64,000 bases of DNA, taken from Parafrankia elaeagni (lineage in GTDB: Bacteria; Actinomycetota; Actinomycetes; Frankiales; Frankiaceae). The notes below the pieces were generated by a model. That model was not told the DNA's origin. It did not search any database and worked only from the letters and a program-made list of their open reading frames with translations. Below are positions 28,050-35,846 of the stretch, piece by piece. A program made the position numbers and the translations under genes. The stretch covers positions 1-64,000 of the forward strand of contig NZ_KB893783.1 of assembly GCF_000374165.1 (NCBI RefSeq). The letters run 5' to 3'. Position 1 is the stretch's first letter; every line of letters begins with the position of its first letter.

Positions 28050-29108
28050 ATGACGTCCGGCTGGCAGTTCGTCGATCCACCGCCGGCTGAGCCGCCATTG
28101 CACCCGCGGCACGGTATCCACGAGCCGACCGCCGGCAGTCCTGCCCGCCCTCGAGGCTCGGTCCGGCGCACGATCACGATCGATGCGCTGCGTCCGGACG
28201 GTGCGCAGGGGAACCTGAGGCTGGTCGGAAAGGGCCGCGATCTGGTCACGGGCGTCGACGGGACATCCGAGGTGGCCGCCGAAGCACGTTTCACCCTGGA
28301 GATCGCGCCCGACGGGCAGCGAAACCTTCTGCGTATCGAGACCGATCCTGCCGTCCCCGAGCTCCGGAGTCTGGTCGGTACGGGCACCATCTCGGGGCTA
28401 CGGCGCCGCATCGCACAGGCCGCGCCCGATCTCCGCGCGGCCCAGCCGCTCCTCGAAGCCATGCTGGACGACGCGCCGGTGAGCGCCCTCGTCTCCGGTT
28501 ATGCCCTTGGCCGGATGGGGCTCGTTCCCCGTGCCACAGGCATGCTCCTGGCTCAGACGGACCAGTGCGCCGGGTGGGCACGGGGCGCGACGCTCGTCTC
28601 GGCCATAGAACAGGACGGCATGGTGCCCACGGTCACCGGCCCGATCGCACCTCCTCTCACTCGACCAGACGATCCCCTGGCATGGCACGAGACCTCCCAG
28701 CTGCCCCCGCACGGCATGCGCCGGCACCGGCGCCTCGACGTCACGCGCGGCACGGAAAGGGGCAGCTGCGACCTGGATCTCCTCTTCCGGGACAGTTACC
28801 AGGCCGCCGGTGGACCCGAGACCGTCATCCACGAGTACACCGTCGCCGGCCGACTGGACCTCACCACCATGACTCTCACCGAGGTTTCCTCACTACCTCG
28901 TGCGCTGCCCTGGGTGGAATGCCCGTTGGCGGCTGCCAGCGCATCCCGGCTTACTGGCACACCTGTGGCCGACGCCCGAAAGATGGTCCGGACGGATCTG
29001 CGGGGGACCAGCACCTGCACCCATCTCAACGACACGCTCCGGTCGCTCGTCGGTGTTCCCGAACTTGTGTCCCTACTACCTCCCGCCCAGCGGGACGCGC
29101 CCCGATAG
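28050..29108 (+). CDS. DUF2889 domain protein
   Basis: 352 residues. The C-terminal half carries the DUF2889 hallmark region ending in CTHLNDTLRSLV (about 323-334), preceded by HRRLDVTR and a beta-rich stretch. Members are often found beside acyl-CoA or steroid-degradation genes but have no defined activity. It starts 2 bp after the LLM stop, indicating cotranscription. Confidence 0.8.
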   Translation: MTSGWQFVDPPPAEPPLHPRHGIHEPTAGSPARPRGSVRRTITIDALRPDGAQGNLRLVGKGRDLVTGVDGTSEVAAEARFTLEIAPDGQRNLLRIETDPAVPELRSLVGTGTISGLRRRIAQAAPDLRAAQPLLEAMLDDAPVSALVSGYALGRMGLVPRATGMLLAQTDQCAGWARGATLVSAIEQDGMVPTVTGPIAPPLTRPDDPLAWHETSQLPPHGMRRHRRLDVTRGTERGSCDLDLLFRDSYQAAGGPETVIHEYTVAGRLDLTTMTLTEVSSLPRALPWVECPLAAASASRLTGTPVADARKMVRTDLRGTSTCTHLNDTLRSLVGVPELVSLLPPAQRDAPR

Positions 29109-29158
29109 GGGAGAGTGGGACACGCTCCGCTCGTGCCCACTGTCCTCGGGAGTACCTT

Positions 29159-29992
29159 GTGGCAAGCCGAAACTTCGAGATAGACGTAGTCGACAACGTC
29201 GCCTGGCTCGTGCTGTCTCGTCCCGACGAGCTCAACACCCTCCGGCGCGACTTCTGGGACGAGTTTCCTGCCGCTGTCGCTGACCTCAGCACGGACGGCG
29301 GTGTCCGCGCACTCGTCATAGCATCAACCGGACGGCACTTCACCGCCGGTCTCGACCTTTCCGCGTTCGGCGACACCGAGCTCTTCGCGGCCGGGGAACC
29401 GGCCCGCGTCAACCTTGCCCGCCGCTCTCTGGTCCTCAGGATGCAGGACGCCCTCACGGTACTCGAACGGACTCGATTTCCTGTGCTCGCCGCCGTGCAG
29501 GGCGGATGCATCGGAGGCGGACTCGACCTGGTGACCGCCTGCGACATGAGATACGCGACCGAGGACGCCTTCTTCACTGTTCAGGAGACAAAGATCGGAA
29601 TTACCGCTGATCTTGGGACGCTGCAGCGTCTTCCCAAGCTGATTCCGGCCGGGGTCGCCCGGGAGCTTGCCTACACGGGGCGTCGGTTCCCCGCCGCCCG
29701 GGCTCTGGCCGTGGGCCTTGTGAACGAGGTCTTCCCGGATCAGGAATCCATGCTTCGCGGCGTGGGGGAGATCGCGGCAGAGATCGCGGCCAACAGCCCC
29801 CTCGCTGTGTGGGGCAGCAAGGAGATGCTGTTGTACGCGCGTGACCATGCAGTGTCGGACGCGCTGACCCACATGGCCACGTGGCAGGCCGGCGCACTCC
29901 AGTCCGGCGAGGTCAACGAGTCGATCACGGCTCGGGTGGAGAAGCGGTCACCGGTCTATCCGGACCTTCCTTCGACGACAACACCGGGATAG
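29159..29992 (+). CDS. Crotonase-family protein, probable delta(3,5)-delta(2,4)-dienoyl-CoA isomerase
   Basis: 277 residues from GTG at 29159 (GGGAG upstream). RHFTAGLDLSAF and QGGCIGGGLDLVTACDMRYA form the oxyanion hole and active-site loop. ETKIGITADLGTLQRLPK matches the dienoyl-CoA isomerase (ECH1) signature with its Glu and Asp, rather than the hydratase Glu pair. It would shift double bonds of unsaturated acyl-CoA during beta-oxidation. It lies 50 bp after the DUF2889 gene. Confidence 0.86.
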   Translation: MASRNFEIDVVDNVAWLVLSRPDELNTLRRDFWDEFPAAVADLSTDGGVRALVIASTGRHFTAGLDLSAFGDTELFAAGEPARVNLARRSLVLRMQDALTVLERTRFPVLAAVQGGCIGGGLDLVTACDMRYATEDAFFTVQETKIGITADLGTLQRLPKLIPAGVARELAYTGRRFPAARALAVGLVNEVFPDQESMLRGVGEIAAEIAANSPLAVWGSKEMLLYARDHAVSDALTHMATWQAGALQSGEVNESITARVEKRSPVYPDLPSTTTPG

Positions 29993-30081
29993 AGCGTCTC
30001 CGTCGAGGTCGCAGGAGACTGCGGGCCGGTGGCAACCGGGGTGACGGCAGGTCTGGTCGCGTGCCCGTACATGGCGAACCT

Positions 30082-30249
30082 GAGCCGGGGACGGGTGCCG
30101 GCGGTCAGCAACCTCAGCTCGGCCTCGTCGGCTGGCATGACGGTGGTCAGCCTGCCGATGCCATCCTCACCCGTCGAAACCCGTACGCGCCTCTCAGCTC
30201 TACGTACCTGGGAGCGGGTGGCCGCCCCCTCGGGGTCCAGCGCGTGCAC
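30082..30249 (-). pseudogene. DUF222 (HNH-endonuclease/13E12-type) fragment
   Basis: In the minus-strand frame this stretch reads HALDPEGAATRSQVRRAERR, then a VRVSTGEDGIGRLTTVMPAD segment. That matches the DUF222 region that precedes the HNH nuclease in the actinobacterial 13E12-type family. No start, upstream domain or HNH motif is found, so it is a relic. It occupies the 427-bp gap between convergent genes (29993-30419), which otherwise shows nothing. Confidence 0.5.
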
Positions 30250-30419
30250 GATCTGTCGACAGGGCCCGCGTCCTCCCGAAAAGTTGAAGCGGGCGCTGGG
30301 CGTCGACGTCGGTGCCCACGTCAAAATTCGGCAGGCCGGCGATCGGCCTGCTCTCGGAACTCGCGTGCTGAACCACCCGGCCGGCGCCGCTGACAACGGG
30401 TCCCTGTCAGTGGCCGGAC

Positions 30420-31736
30420 TCACAGTGAGATTCTGCCGTCCACCGCGTGGGAATTCTGGGTGAACCCACGAAGCATGGCATCCACAGTGAACGAGGCGAT
30501 CAGCGTTTTCGTCTCGTCGTATACCCGGCATTCGGAGTGGGTCATTCCGTCGCCGGCGAAGGTGGAAAGGTGGTGATAACGCAGCCAGTGGTCGGCGTGG
30601 ACCACGGAGTGGAAGGAGATGCCGATCGCGTTTATGCCCATCGACAGAGTGCGGTGAGCCTGGCGCTGGCCGACGCCGTCATGCGGACGAAGCGCAGCGG
30701 CGATGGAAACGTGGCCCGTGAACTGAGCGAGCAGACCTGCGTGAAGGTGCGGGTCGTCGGGAACGTCGCGGAACCTGACCCAGGCGTCAATGACCGGTGG
30801 CCCCACCGGCGCGGCCGGGTCATCTGTGTACGCCGCGTCGACCATGCGGATGTCCCGACCGGTCACCGACATGTCGCACGGCTCACTGTCGTAGGGCCCC
30901 GCGCATGCTTCCGGCGGGGCCGAGTGGCGCACAACGTCCGGTGCCGTGACATCGAGGAGCAGGGTGCCGCTGGCGCGCCGTTTTCCACCCTGCGACACAT
31001 GCACTGCGAGGGTGGAGAAACTCCGCCCTGCGCTGAGTTCGTCGATCTCGAACTCCAGGGGCTCCCGAGCGTCCGCAGCTCGGTAGAACACCATGTGGGC
31101 GGACACGACACGTCGGTCGGGTGCGTGCCGACCCGCTGCGACCACGGCCTGTCCGAGCATCTGACTGCCCTCGACGACGGGGCGTCGAGGATCCGCGAGG
31201 GCAGTACTCACGTATCTGCGGTCGCCGGCCGGCCGCACGTTCATGATGTCGATGAGATCCGCGGCGTCACCCCACGTGGGGAACCGCTTGATCGTGATGT
31301 CGCCGTCGGCCCCGCCGGGAACGGTATCCATCAGCTCAACCCGGACGCGGTCGTGGTCGAAGGCGATCAGCCCGCCCAGCCAGTCGAGGCCAGAACGAGG
31401 CTGGGTGAACTCCCATACAGCGTCCTGGCCGTCTACGGCTGATGCCCCCGCGGGATCATGCCAGTCGGTGGATCCGGCAGTGGTCTTTCCCTCGAGTGTC
31501 CACAGCCGGGCCTCGCCCTTGACCGGGCAGACGGTCGTGTGGCCCTCCTCCAGGAGGAGGTCGGTCCGTACGTCGGCGCGAGGAAAGTAGAGGACCGGCA
31601 CATCGGCCGCCTCCTGAACCCGGACGGCGGACGCCGATTCGGCTACCAGGGTTTCGCCCCACCACGCCCGTGCCAGGTAGCGGCAGGACTCGTGTGTTAA
31701 GGCCGGTTCGTTATCCGACGCGACGTCGGAGGTCAC
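30420..31736 (-). CDS. DUF427 domain fused to TesB-type acyl-CoA thioesterase
   Basis: About 438 residues. Residues about 18-125 are DUF427 (RYLARAWWGETLVAESASAV, then VLYFPRADVRTDLL and HTTVCPVKGEARLW). Residues about 150-438 are a double-hotdog TesB thioesterase, with EGSQMLGQAVVAAGRHAPDR and VSAHMVFYRAADA in the first hotdog and the C-terminal hotdog ending SECRVYDETKTLIASF. It should hydrolyse acyl-CoAs; the DUF427 part may bind a small ligand. The GTG at 31736 lies 10 bp after the hydrolase stop and has no strong ribosome-binding site, so the start is uncertain. It is in an operon with the alpha/beta hydrolase. Confidence 0.83.
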   Translation of the reverse strand: MTSDVASDNEPALTHESCRYLARAWWGETLVAESASAVRVQEAADVPVLYFPRADVRTDLLLEEGHTTVCPVKGEARLWTLEGKTTAGSTDWHDPAGASAVDGQDAVWEFTQPRSGLDWLGGLIAFDHDRVRVELMDTVPGGADGDITIKRFPTWGDAADLIDIMNVRPAGDRRYVSTALADPRRPVVEGSQMLGQAVVAAGRHAPDRRVVSAHMVFYRAADAREPLEFEIDELSAGRSFSTLAVHVSQGGKRRASGTLLLDVTAPDVVRHSAPPEACAGPYDSEPCDMSVTGRDIRMVDAAYTDDPAAPVGPPVIDAWVRFRDVPDDPHLHAGLLAQFTGHVSIAAALRPHDGVGQRQAHRTLSMGINAIGISFHSVVHADHWLRYHHLSTFAGDGMTHSECRVYDETKTLIASFTVDAMLRGFTQNSHAVDGRISL

Positions 31737-31746
31737 AGGCTGCACG

Positions 31747-32616
31747 TCACAGGAAGCTAACACCTGGTCGTGGCCGAGACGAGAGGTCGGCGGGTGACAG
31801 TCGGGCGATCCAGTCGAGAACGAGGGCGTTGAAGGCCTCTGGTCGCTCCTGATGCAGCCAGTGACCTCCGGATAGCTGACGGATCTCGTCGAACGGGCCC
31901 GTGACGACACCTCGCTCCCACGCGGCACGTTCGGCCTGCCGCTCGGAGTAGACGGACAGGACCGGACAGGTGCGCCTGCCCAGATAGTCGGTGCTCTGCT
32001 CCCTTCGACCGAACTGGTCCGCATCGAGCCACATCCCGAAGAGCGCGGCCCGTGCCACAGCGGCCGGAACGGCCAGGGCACGCCGGCGATGCCAGGTGGT
32101 GAGATGGGCGGGTGAGTCGGGGCCGGCAAGTGCGTGCAGGTACCGCAGGAGGCGTTCCTGAGTGCCTGGAGCGCCGAGATCGCCGAAGGACTGCTCGGAT
32201 CGGGCAGCTTCGGTGTCGGTGATGCCGTACGCGGGTTCGACCGCGACGACGGCGCGCACAAGCCCGGGATCCTCGACGGCGAGCGCGCTGGCGACCATGG
32301 CGCCCAGCGAGTGTCCGACCGCGACGACACCGCCGGTGCTCTGAGTGATGCCCAGCTGCCTGAGCAGGGCGGCGAGGTCGGCGGCGAGCACGCGCGGTCG
32401 CAGGCCCTTCGAACCGGACGATCGTCCGTGGCCGCGCAGGTCCACCGCGATCACGCGATGCCGAGTGACGAAGTCCGGGATCTGGTAGTTCCAGTCGTGC
32501 GAGTCGCAGCACCAACCGTGGATCAGAACCAGCGGCGGTTGCTCACCGGCGCTGTCCCCCGCGGGGTCATCGGTGAAGAACAGCCTGGTCTCGACCCCAA
32601 GGTCGAAGTACGGCAT
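31747..32616 (-). CDS. Alpha/beta-fold hydrolase
   Basis: 289 residues. LVLIHGWCCDSHDW (oxyanion hole), DLRGHGRS, the nucleophile elbow GHSLGAM (Ser near 104) and the catalytic His in SGGHWLHQERP define an esterase/lactonase-like enzyme. The substrate is unknown; context with a thioesterase and beta-oxidation genes suggests ester or ring-product hydrolysis. It is the first gene of a two-gene minus-strand unit driven by a clear promoter at 32737-32765. Confidence 0.88.
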   Translation of the reverse strand: MPYFDLGVETRLFFTDDPAGDSAGEQPPLVLIHGWCCDSHDWNYQIPDFVTRHRVIAVDLRGHGRSSGSKGLRPRVLAADLAALLRQLGITQSTGGVVAVGHSLGAMVASALAVEDPGLVRAVVAVEPAYGITDTEAARSEQSFGDLGAPGTQERLLRYLHALAGPDSPAHLTTWHRRRALAVPAAVARAALFGMWLDADQFGRREQSTDYLGRRTCPVLSVYSERQAERAAWERGVVTGPFDEIRQLSGGHWLHQERPEAFNALVLDWIARLSPADLSSRPRPGVSFL

Positions 32617-32736
32617 CGATGATCCCCGCTTCGTGGACGACGTTTGCTCACTGAACGACGATCCGTATCCGTCCGGTGTTCCCAGTGCCGCAGGGCTGCG
32701 GGACTGGACGTCGAACGCTCCTGATCATAAGGTCAC

Positions 32737-32765
32737 TATTTAGATGAACAAAGTGTAATTGTCAA
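32737..32765 (-). promoter_or_regulatory. Predicted sigma70-type promoter for the hydrolase-thioesterase unit
   Basis: On the minus strand a perfect TTGACA (32765-32760) is followed after 17 bp by TAAATA (32742-32737). The surrounding DNA is AT-rich, unusual for the window. The predicted start point lies about 115 bases upstream of the hydrolase ATG. Confidence 0.5.
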
Positions 32766-32771
32766 GGGTGG

Positions 32772-33310
32772 TTGAAGGGCGGTGGCCCGTTGTCCTCACC
32801 TGGCCCTGTTCCGCTTTCCGCGTTGGATCTGGCGCCGCTTGCCTCCGGTGCATCGGCGCCCGAGGCCCTGTGTAACACGATTGATCTGGCGCGCCGCGCG
32901 GAGAGCTTCGGCTACAGCCGGTACTGGCTGGCCGAGCATCACCTGACACCGCGGGTGGTCGACGGCCTGCTGATCCCCGCGCCGCCAGCGGTTGCCTACG
33001 ACATCGAGCGGCTGGGCCGGCAACTCCAGCTGGTCGGCGTCCGAGACGCTCCGACGACGGTCATGACGATCTCGTCCGGGATATCCAGGCCTTTCTGGCG
33101 GGTACCTATCAGGAGGCGGACGGAACGAGGGTGTCCGCGCCGGCTGCGGCCGGTGCCGATCTTCAGGTCTGGGTCCTCGTCGCCAGTGCGGGGGAGAGCG
33201 CACGTACCGCTGGTCAGCTCGGGCTGCCGCTGGGAGTCAACTACCACGTGGTGCCCTCGACCGTGCTTGACACGGTCGAGGCCTACCGGAGGGCCTCCCG
33301 GCCGGCGTAG
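32772..33310 (+). pseudogene. Decayed LLM-class flavin-dependent oxidoreductase gene
   Basis: The first frame gives an MsnO8-type start (SALDLAPLASG, then FGYSRYWLAEHH), and breaks near 33060. A second frame from about 33065 gives the late region, reading LVASAGESARTAGQLGLPLG and NYHVVPSTVLDTVEAYRRAS before TAG at 33308-33310. The whole middle barrel (roughly 200 residues) is missing, so there is both an internal deletion and a frameshift. It is non-functional. Confidence 0.78.
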
Positions 33311-33581
33311 CTGCCGTCCGCCAGTTCCGAAGATTGGCTGCGGGTCGGCGGGGTATCTATCACGGTGCACACGTCGTGTGTGCGCGTACCGTTTTTCCGT
33401 GCACCTGACCGACCCGGGATCTGACGCTGAGTGGCAGGAGCCGGCAAAGGGATGCGGGAGGGCGATCACCTCGATGGCCAGTTAACGGGAATGTCACCTC
33501 ACGGCAGGTATATTCGGACATCCTGTTGTTGTCGTGAGGGGACGGTCCGCGGCGTGCTGCGGATCCGGCGGTTGGAGGAAC

Positions 33582-33743
33582 ATGGCCGCGATTGTCGAGT
33601 TGGCGGCGTCGATCGATGGCATCCCGACCCTTGAGGAGACGGACGCGATGCTTGAGGAGCTGCGTCAGCTTCCACGGGATGCGACCACGAGCGAGCTGAT
33701 TGACGGGCTTCTCGAGATCCGGGTGCTGCTCGGCGCGACGTGA
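33582..33743 (+). CDS. Small acidic helical protein of unknown function
   Basis: 53 residues from an ATG preceded by GGAGGAAC. The sequence is rich in Leu, Glu and Ile (LEETDAMLEELRQL, ELIDGLLEIRVLL) and looks like a two-helix hairpin. No family is recognised. The strong ribosome-binding site supports translation. The preceding 271 bp show no gene. Confidence 0.5.
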   Translation: MAAIVELAASIDGIPTLEETDAMLEELRQLPRDATTSELIDGLLEIRVLLGAT

Positions 33744-34061
33744 CCTGCGGCTACCGGGTTCCGTAGGGGCGAGTGGGCCGGCGTCCGCAGCGGCGCCGGC
33801 CAGCTCCTGGAGACGGTTTCGTTCGACGTGCCGGCGGGGGGAACGCTACTTCAGATCTGCCCGCAGCTCCCGACGACCAGCTGGAGAAACTTCTTCGCTC
33901 TTTTGTCCGACTTCCTGGTGCCTCTTCGGTAGAAACTGGAGAACATTCCAGGGGCCTTGCCTTACAAAGCGATCAGCCAAGTGCTGCGGTAACGTTCGCC
34001 GCGCTGTCCGGCGCGTTCGGAAGCAATCTTGGAAATGAATCGCTGACAGGAAGGCAGGAAC
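33744..34061. other. Gene-free stretch with lower GC
   Basis: No ORF with recognisable content or a ribosome-binding site was found in these 318 bases. The central part is clearly less GC-rich than the surroundings. It leads into the AGGAAC ribosome-binding site of the CsbD-like gene and may hold its promoter. Confidence 0.4.
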
Positions 34062-34367
34062 ATGACGCAGGTGCAGGACCGGCAGGAGCAGCAGCAGGAG
34101 CGGCAGCGTCGCGAGCAGCAGATCGAGCGTCAGCTGCGCCAGAACTGGCGCCAGATCCGTTACAGCATCCTGGACCAGTTCGGGCAGGTCAGCACCGCTG
34201 ACCTCGACGCCGCCACCAACGTGAACGACCTGGTCGCGCGCATCGCGGACAAGACCCACCACAGCGAGCGCTACGTCCAGAACCGCCTTCAGGAGCTGGC
34301 TGGCGTCGGCGCCGGGCAGGGCATCCAGAACCTCCAGGGGATCCAGGGGCAGCGCTTCGGCGCATAG
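34062..34367 (+). CDS. CsbD-like stress protein
   Basis: 101 residues. After a Gln/Glu/Arg-rich helical N-terminus (about 1-28), the segment NWRQIRYSILDQFGQVSTAD and the following NDLVARIADKTHHSERYVQ resemble the CsbD fold, a four-helix general-stress family of unknown mechanism. The C-terminus is a short Gln/Gly tail. A GGCAGGAAC site precedes the ATG. Confidence 0.55.
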   Translation: MTQVQDRQEQQQERQRREQQIERQLRQNWRQIRYSILDQFGQVSTADLDAATNVNDLVARIADKTHHSERYVQNRLQELAGVGAGQGIQNLQGIQGQRFGA

Positions 34368-34469
34368 CCTCTCTCCAGCCACACCGCTTGTACTGAGCGT
34401 GTGACAGGGCCGGTGGCCACCCGCGGCGAGCGAGTCGTGCTGCGGGTGGCCACCTGGTCCGGCCGGGAC

Positions 34470-35846
34470 CTACGGGCCGTGTCCGGGTGCGAGGATCCCG
34501 GCCGGATCGAACACGCGGCGCAGTCGGCGCTGCAGATGCAGGTTCGTCTCGCCGAGCTCGGTTCCGAGCCACTGGCGCTTGAGCACGCCGATCCCGTGCT
34601 CGCCGGTCACGGTGCCGCCGAGCTCCAGCGCGGTCCTGAAGATCCGCTCGGCGGCGTACCAGGCCGCCGCGGGAATCGCTGCCGACCCGGATCCGGGCCC
34701 ATCGACGTCCGGTCGGCCCACCACGATGATCGGGTGCAGGTTGCCGTCGGCCGCGTGCGCGATGGTGAAGATCTGCACGCCGGTGTCCGCGCCGATCTCC
34801 GCGACGCGGGCCGCGGCCCGCGCCAGCTGGGAGCGGGGGACCGCGATGTCCTCGATCAGGACCCGGCCGAGGCGCTCGAGGGACGGCAGAGCGGCCCGCC
34901 GCGCGGCCAGCAGCTGCCGGGTGGTCCTCTCATCGGCCGAGCGCTGCACGTCCCGGGCGCTGCCGCGCAGGATCTCCTCGGCGGCGTCGCCCTCACGGCC
35001 CGCCCCGGGACCGTCGGTCTGGACCAGCAGGAGGGTCTCCCCGCGAAGGGCGAGGTTTCCGCCGGTCGCGGCGTCGACGGCGCGGACGGTCGGGCCGTCG
35101 AGCAGCTCCGCCATGGCCACGACGATTCCCGCCGCCGCGATGCCGGTGACGGCGTCGACCGCCGTGCCGAAGGAGTCGAAGAACGCGGCCAGGGTGACCG
35201 TCCCGACCGGCGCCGGCCGCAGCCGCAGAGTGGCGCCGACCACCACCCCGAGGGTTCCCTCCGACCCGACGAACAGGCTGGTCAGGTCGTAGCCGGCGAC
35301 CCCCTTGACGGAGCGTTGGCCGGTACGGATGATCTCGCCGTCGGCGAGCACCACCTCCAGGCCCAGCACCGACTCACGGGTCACGCCGTACTTGGCGCAC
35401 CGCAGCCCACCGGCATTGGTCGCGATGTTGCCGCCGATCGTGGAGATCGCGGAACTCGCGGGGTCGGGGGCGTAGGTCAGCCCCACCGCGCGGGCGGCGC
35501 GGTCGAGGTCGTCGGTGATCACCCCGGGCTCGACCACGGCGACCTGGTCGGTCCTGGAGAGCTCGCGGATGTGGTTCATCCGGTGCAGGTCGAGGATCAG
35601 CGCGCCGTCCGGCGCGGCCGCGCCGCCGGCGAGACCGGTACCGGCCCCGCGGACCGTCACCGGGATGCCGTACCTGGAGGCGTGGCGCAGCACGGCGCGC
35701 ACGTCGTCGGCGCTGTGGGCGAAGGCGACGCCGAGCGGGCGCCCTTCCGGCTGCCAGCCGGAGCGGTCGAGCCGGTGTGCGTCGACGACCGCGTCCTGCC
35801 GGCTCCACTGCCCGTCCGGCAGCGGTGGCGGCCGGACGTCCGTCAC
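34470..35846 (-). CDS. FAD-linked oxidase, glycolate oxidase GlcD/D-lactate dehydrogenase type
   Basis: 458 residues. The FAD-binding PCMH domain has VRGAGTGLAGGAA (near 68-80), EPGVITDDLDR and PASSAISTIGGNIATNAGG. The C-terminal FAD-oxidase domain ends with the typical HAADGNLHPIIV and TGEHGIGVLKRQWL. It would oxidise a 2-hydroxy acid. GTG at 35846 overlaps the stop of the upstream fusion gene (GTGA), showing translational coupling; a further upstream GTG is less likely. Confidence 0.9.
   Translation of the reverse strand: MTDVRPPPLPDGQWSRQDAVVDAHRLDRSGWQPEGRPLGVAFAHSADDVRAVLRHASRYGIPVTVRGAGTGLAGGAAAPDGALILDLHRMNHIRELSRTDQVAVVEPGVITDDLDRAARAVGLTYAPDPASSAISTIGGNIATNAGGLRCAKYGVTRESVLGLEVVLADGEIIRTGQRSVKGVAGYDLTSLFVGSEGTLGVVVGATLRLRPAPVGTVTLAAFFDSFGTAVDAVTGIAAAGIVVAMAELLDGPTVRAVDAATGGNLALRGETLLLVQTDGPGAGREGDAAEEILRGSARDVQRSADERTTRQLLAARRAALPSLERLGRVLIEDIAVPRSQLARAAARVAEIGADTGVQIFTIAHAADGNLHPIIVVGRPDVDGPGSGSAAIPAAAWYAAERIFRTALELGGTVTGEHGIGVLKRQWLGTELGETNLHLQRRLRRVFDPAGILAPGHGP

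Noticed and set aside
32772-33485. Full-length 237-residue protein in a single frame
   Set aside because: Only the first 90 or so residues resemble a flavin-dependent oxidoreductase. The rest is out of frame, with the true C-terminal region in another frame, so it is annotated as a pseudogene.
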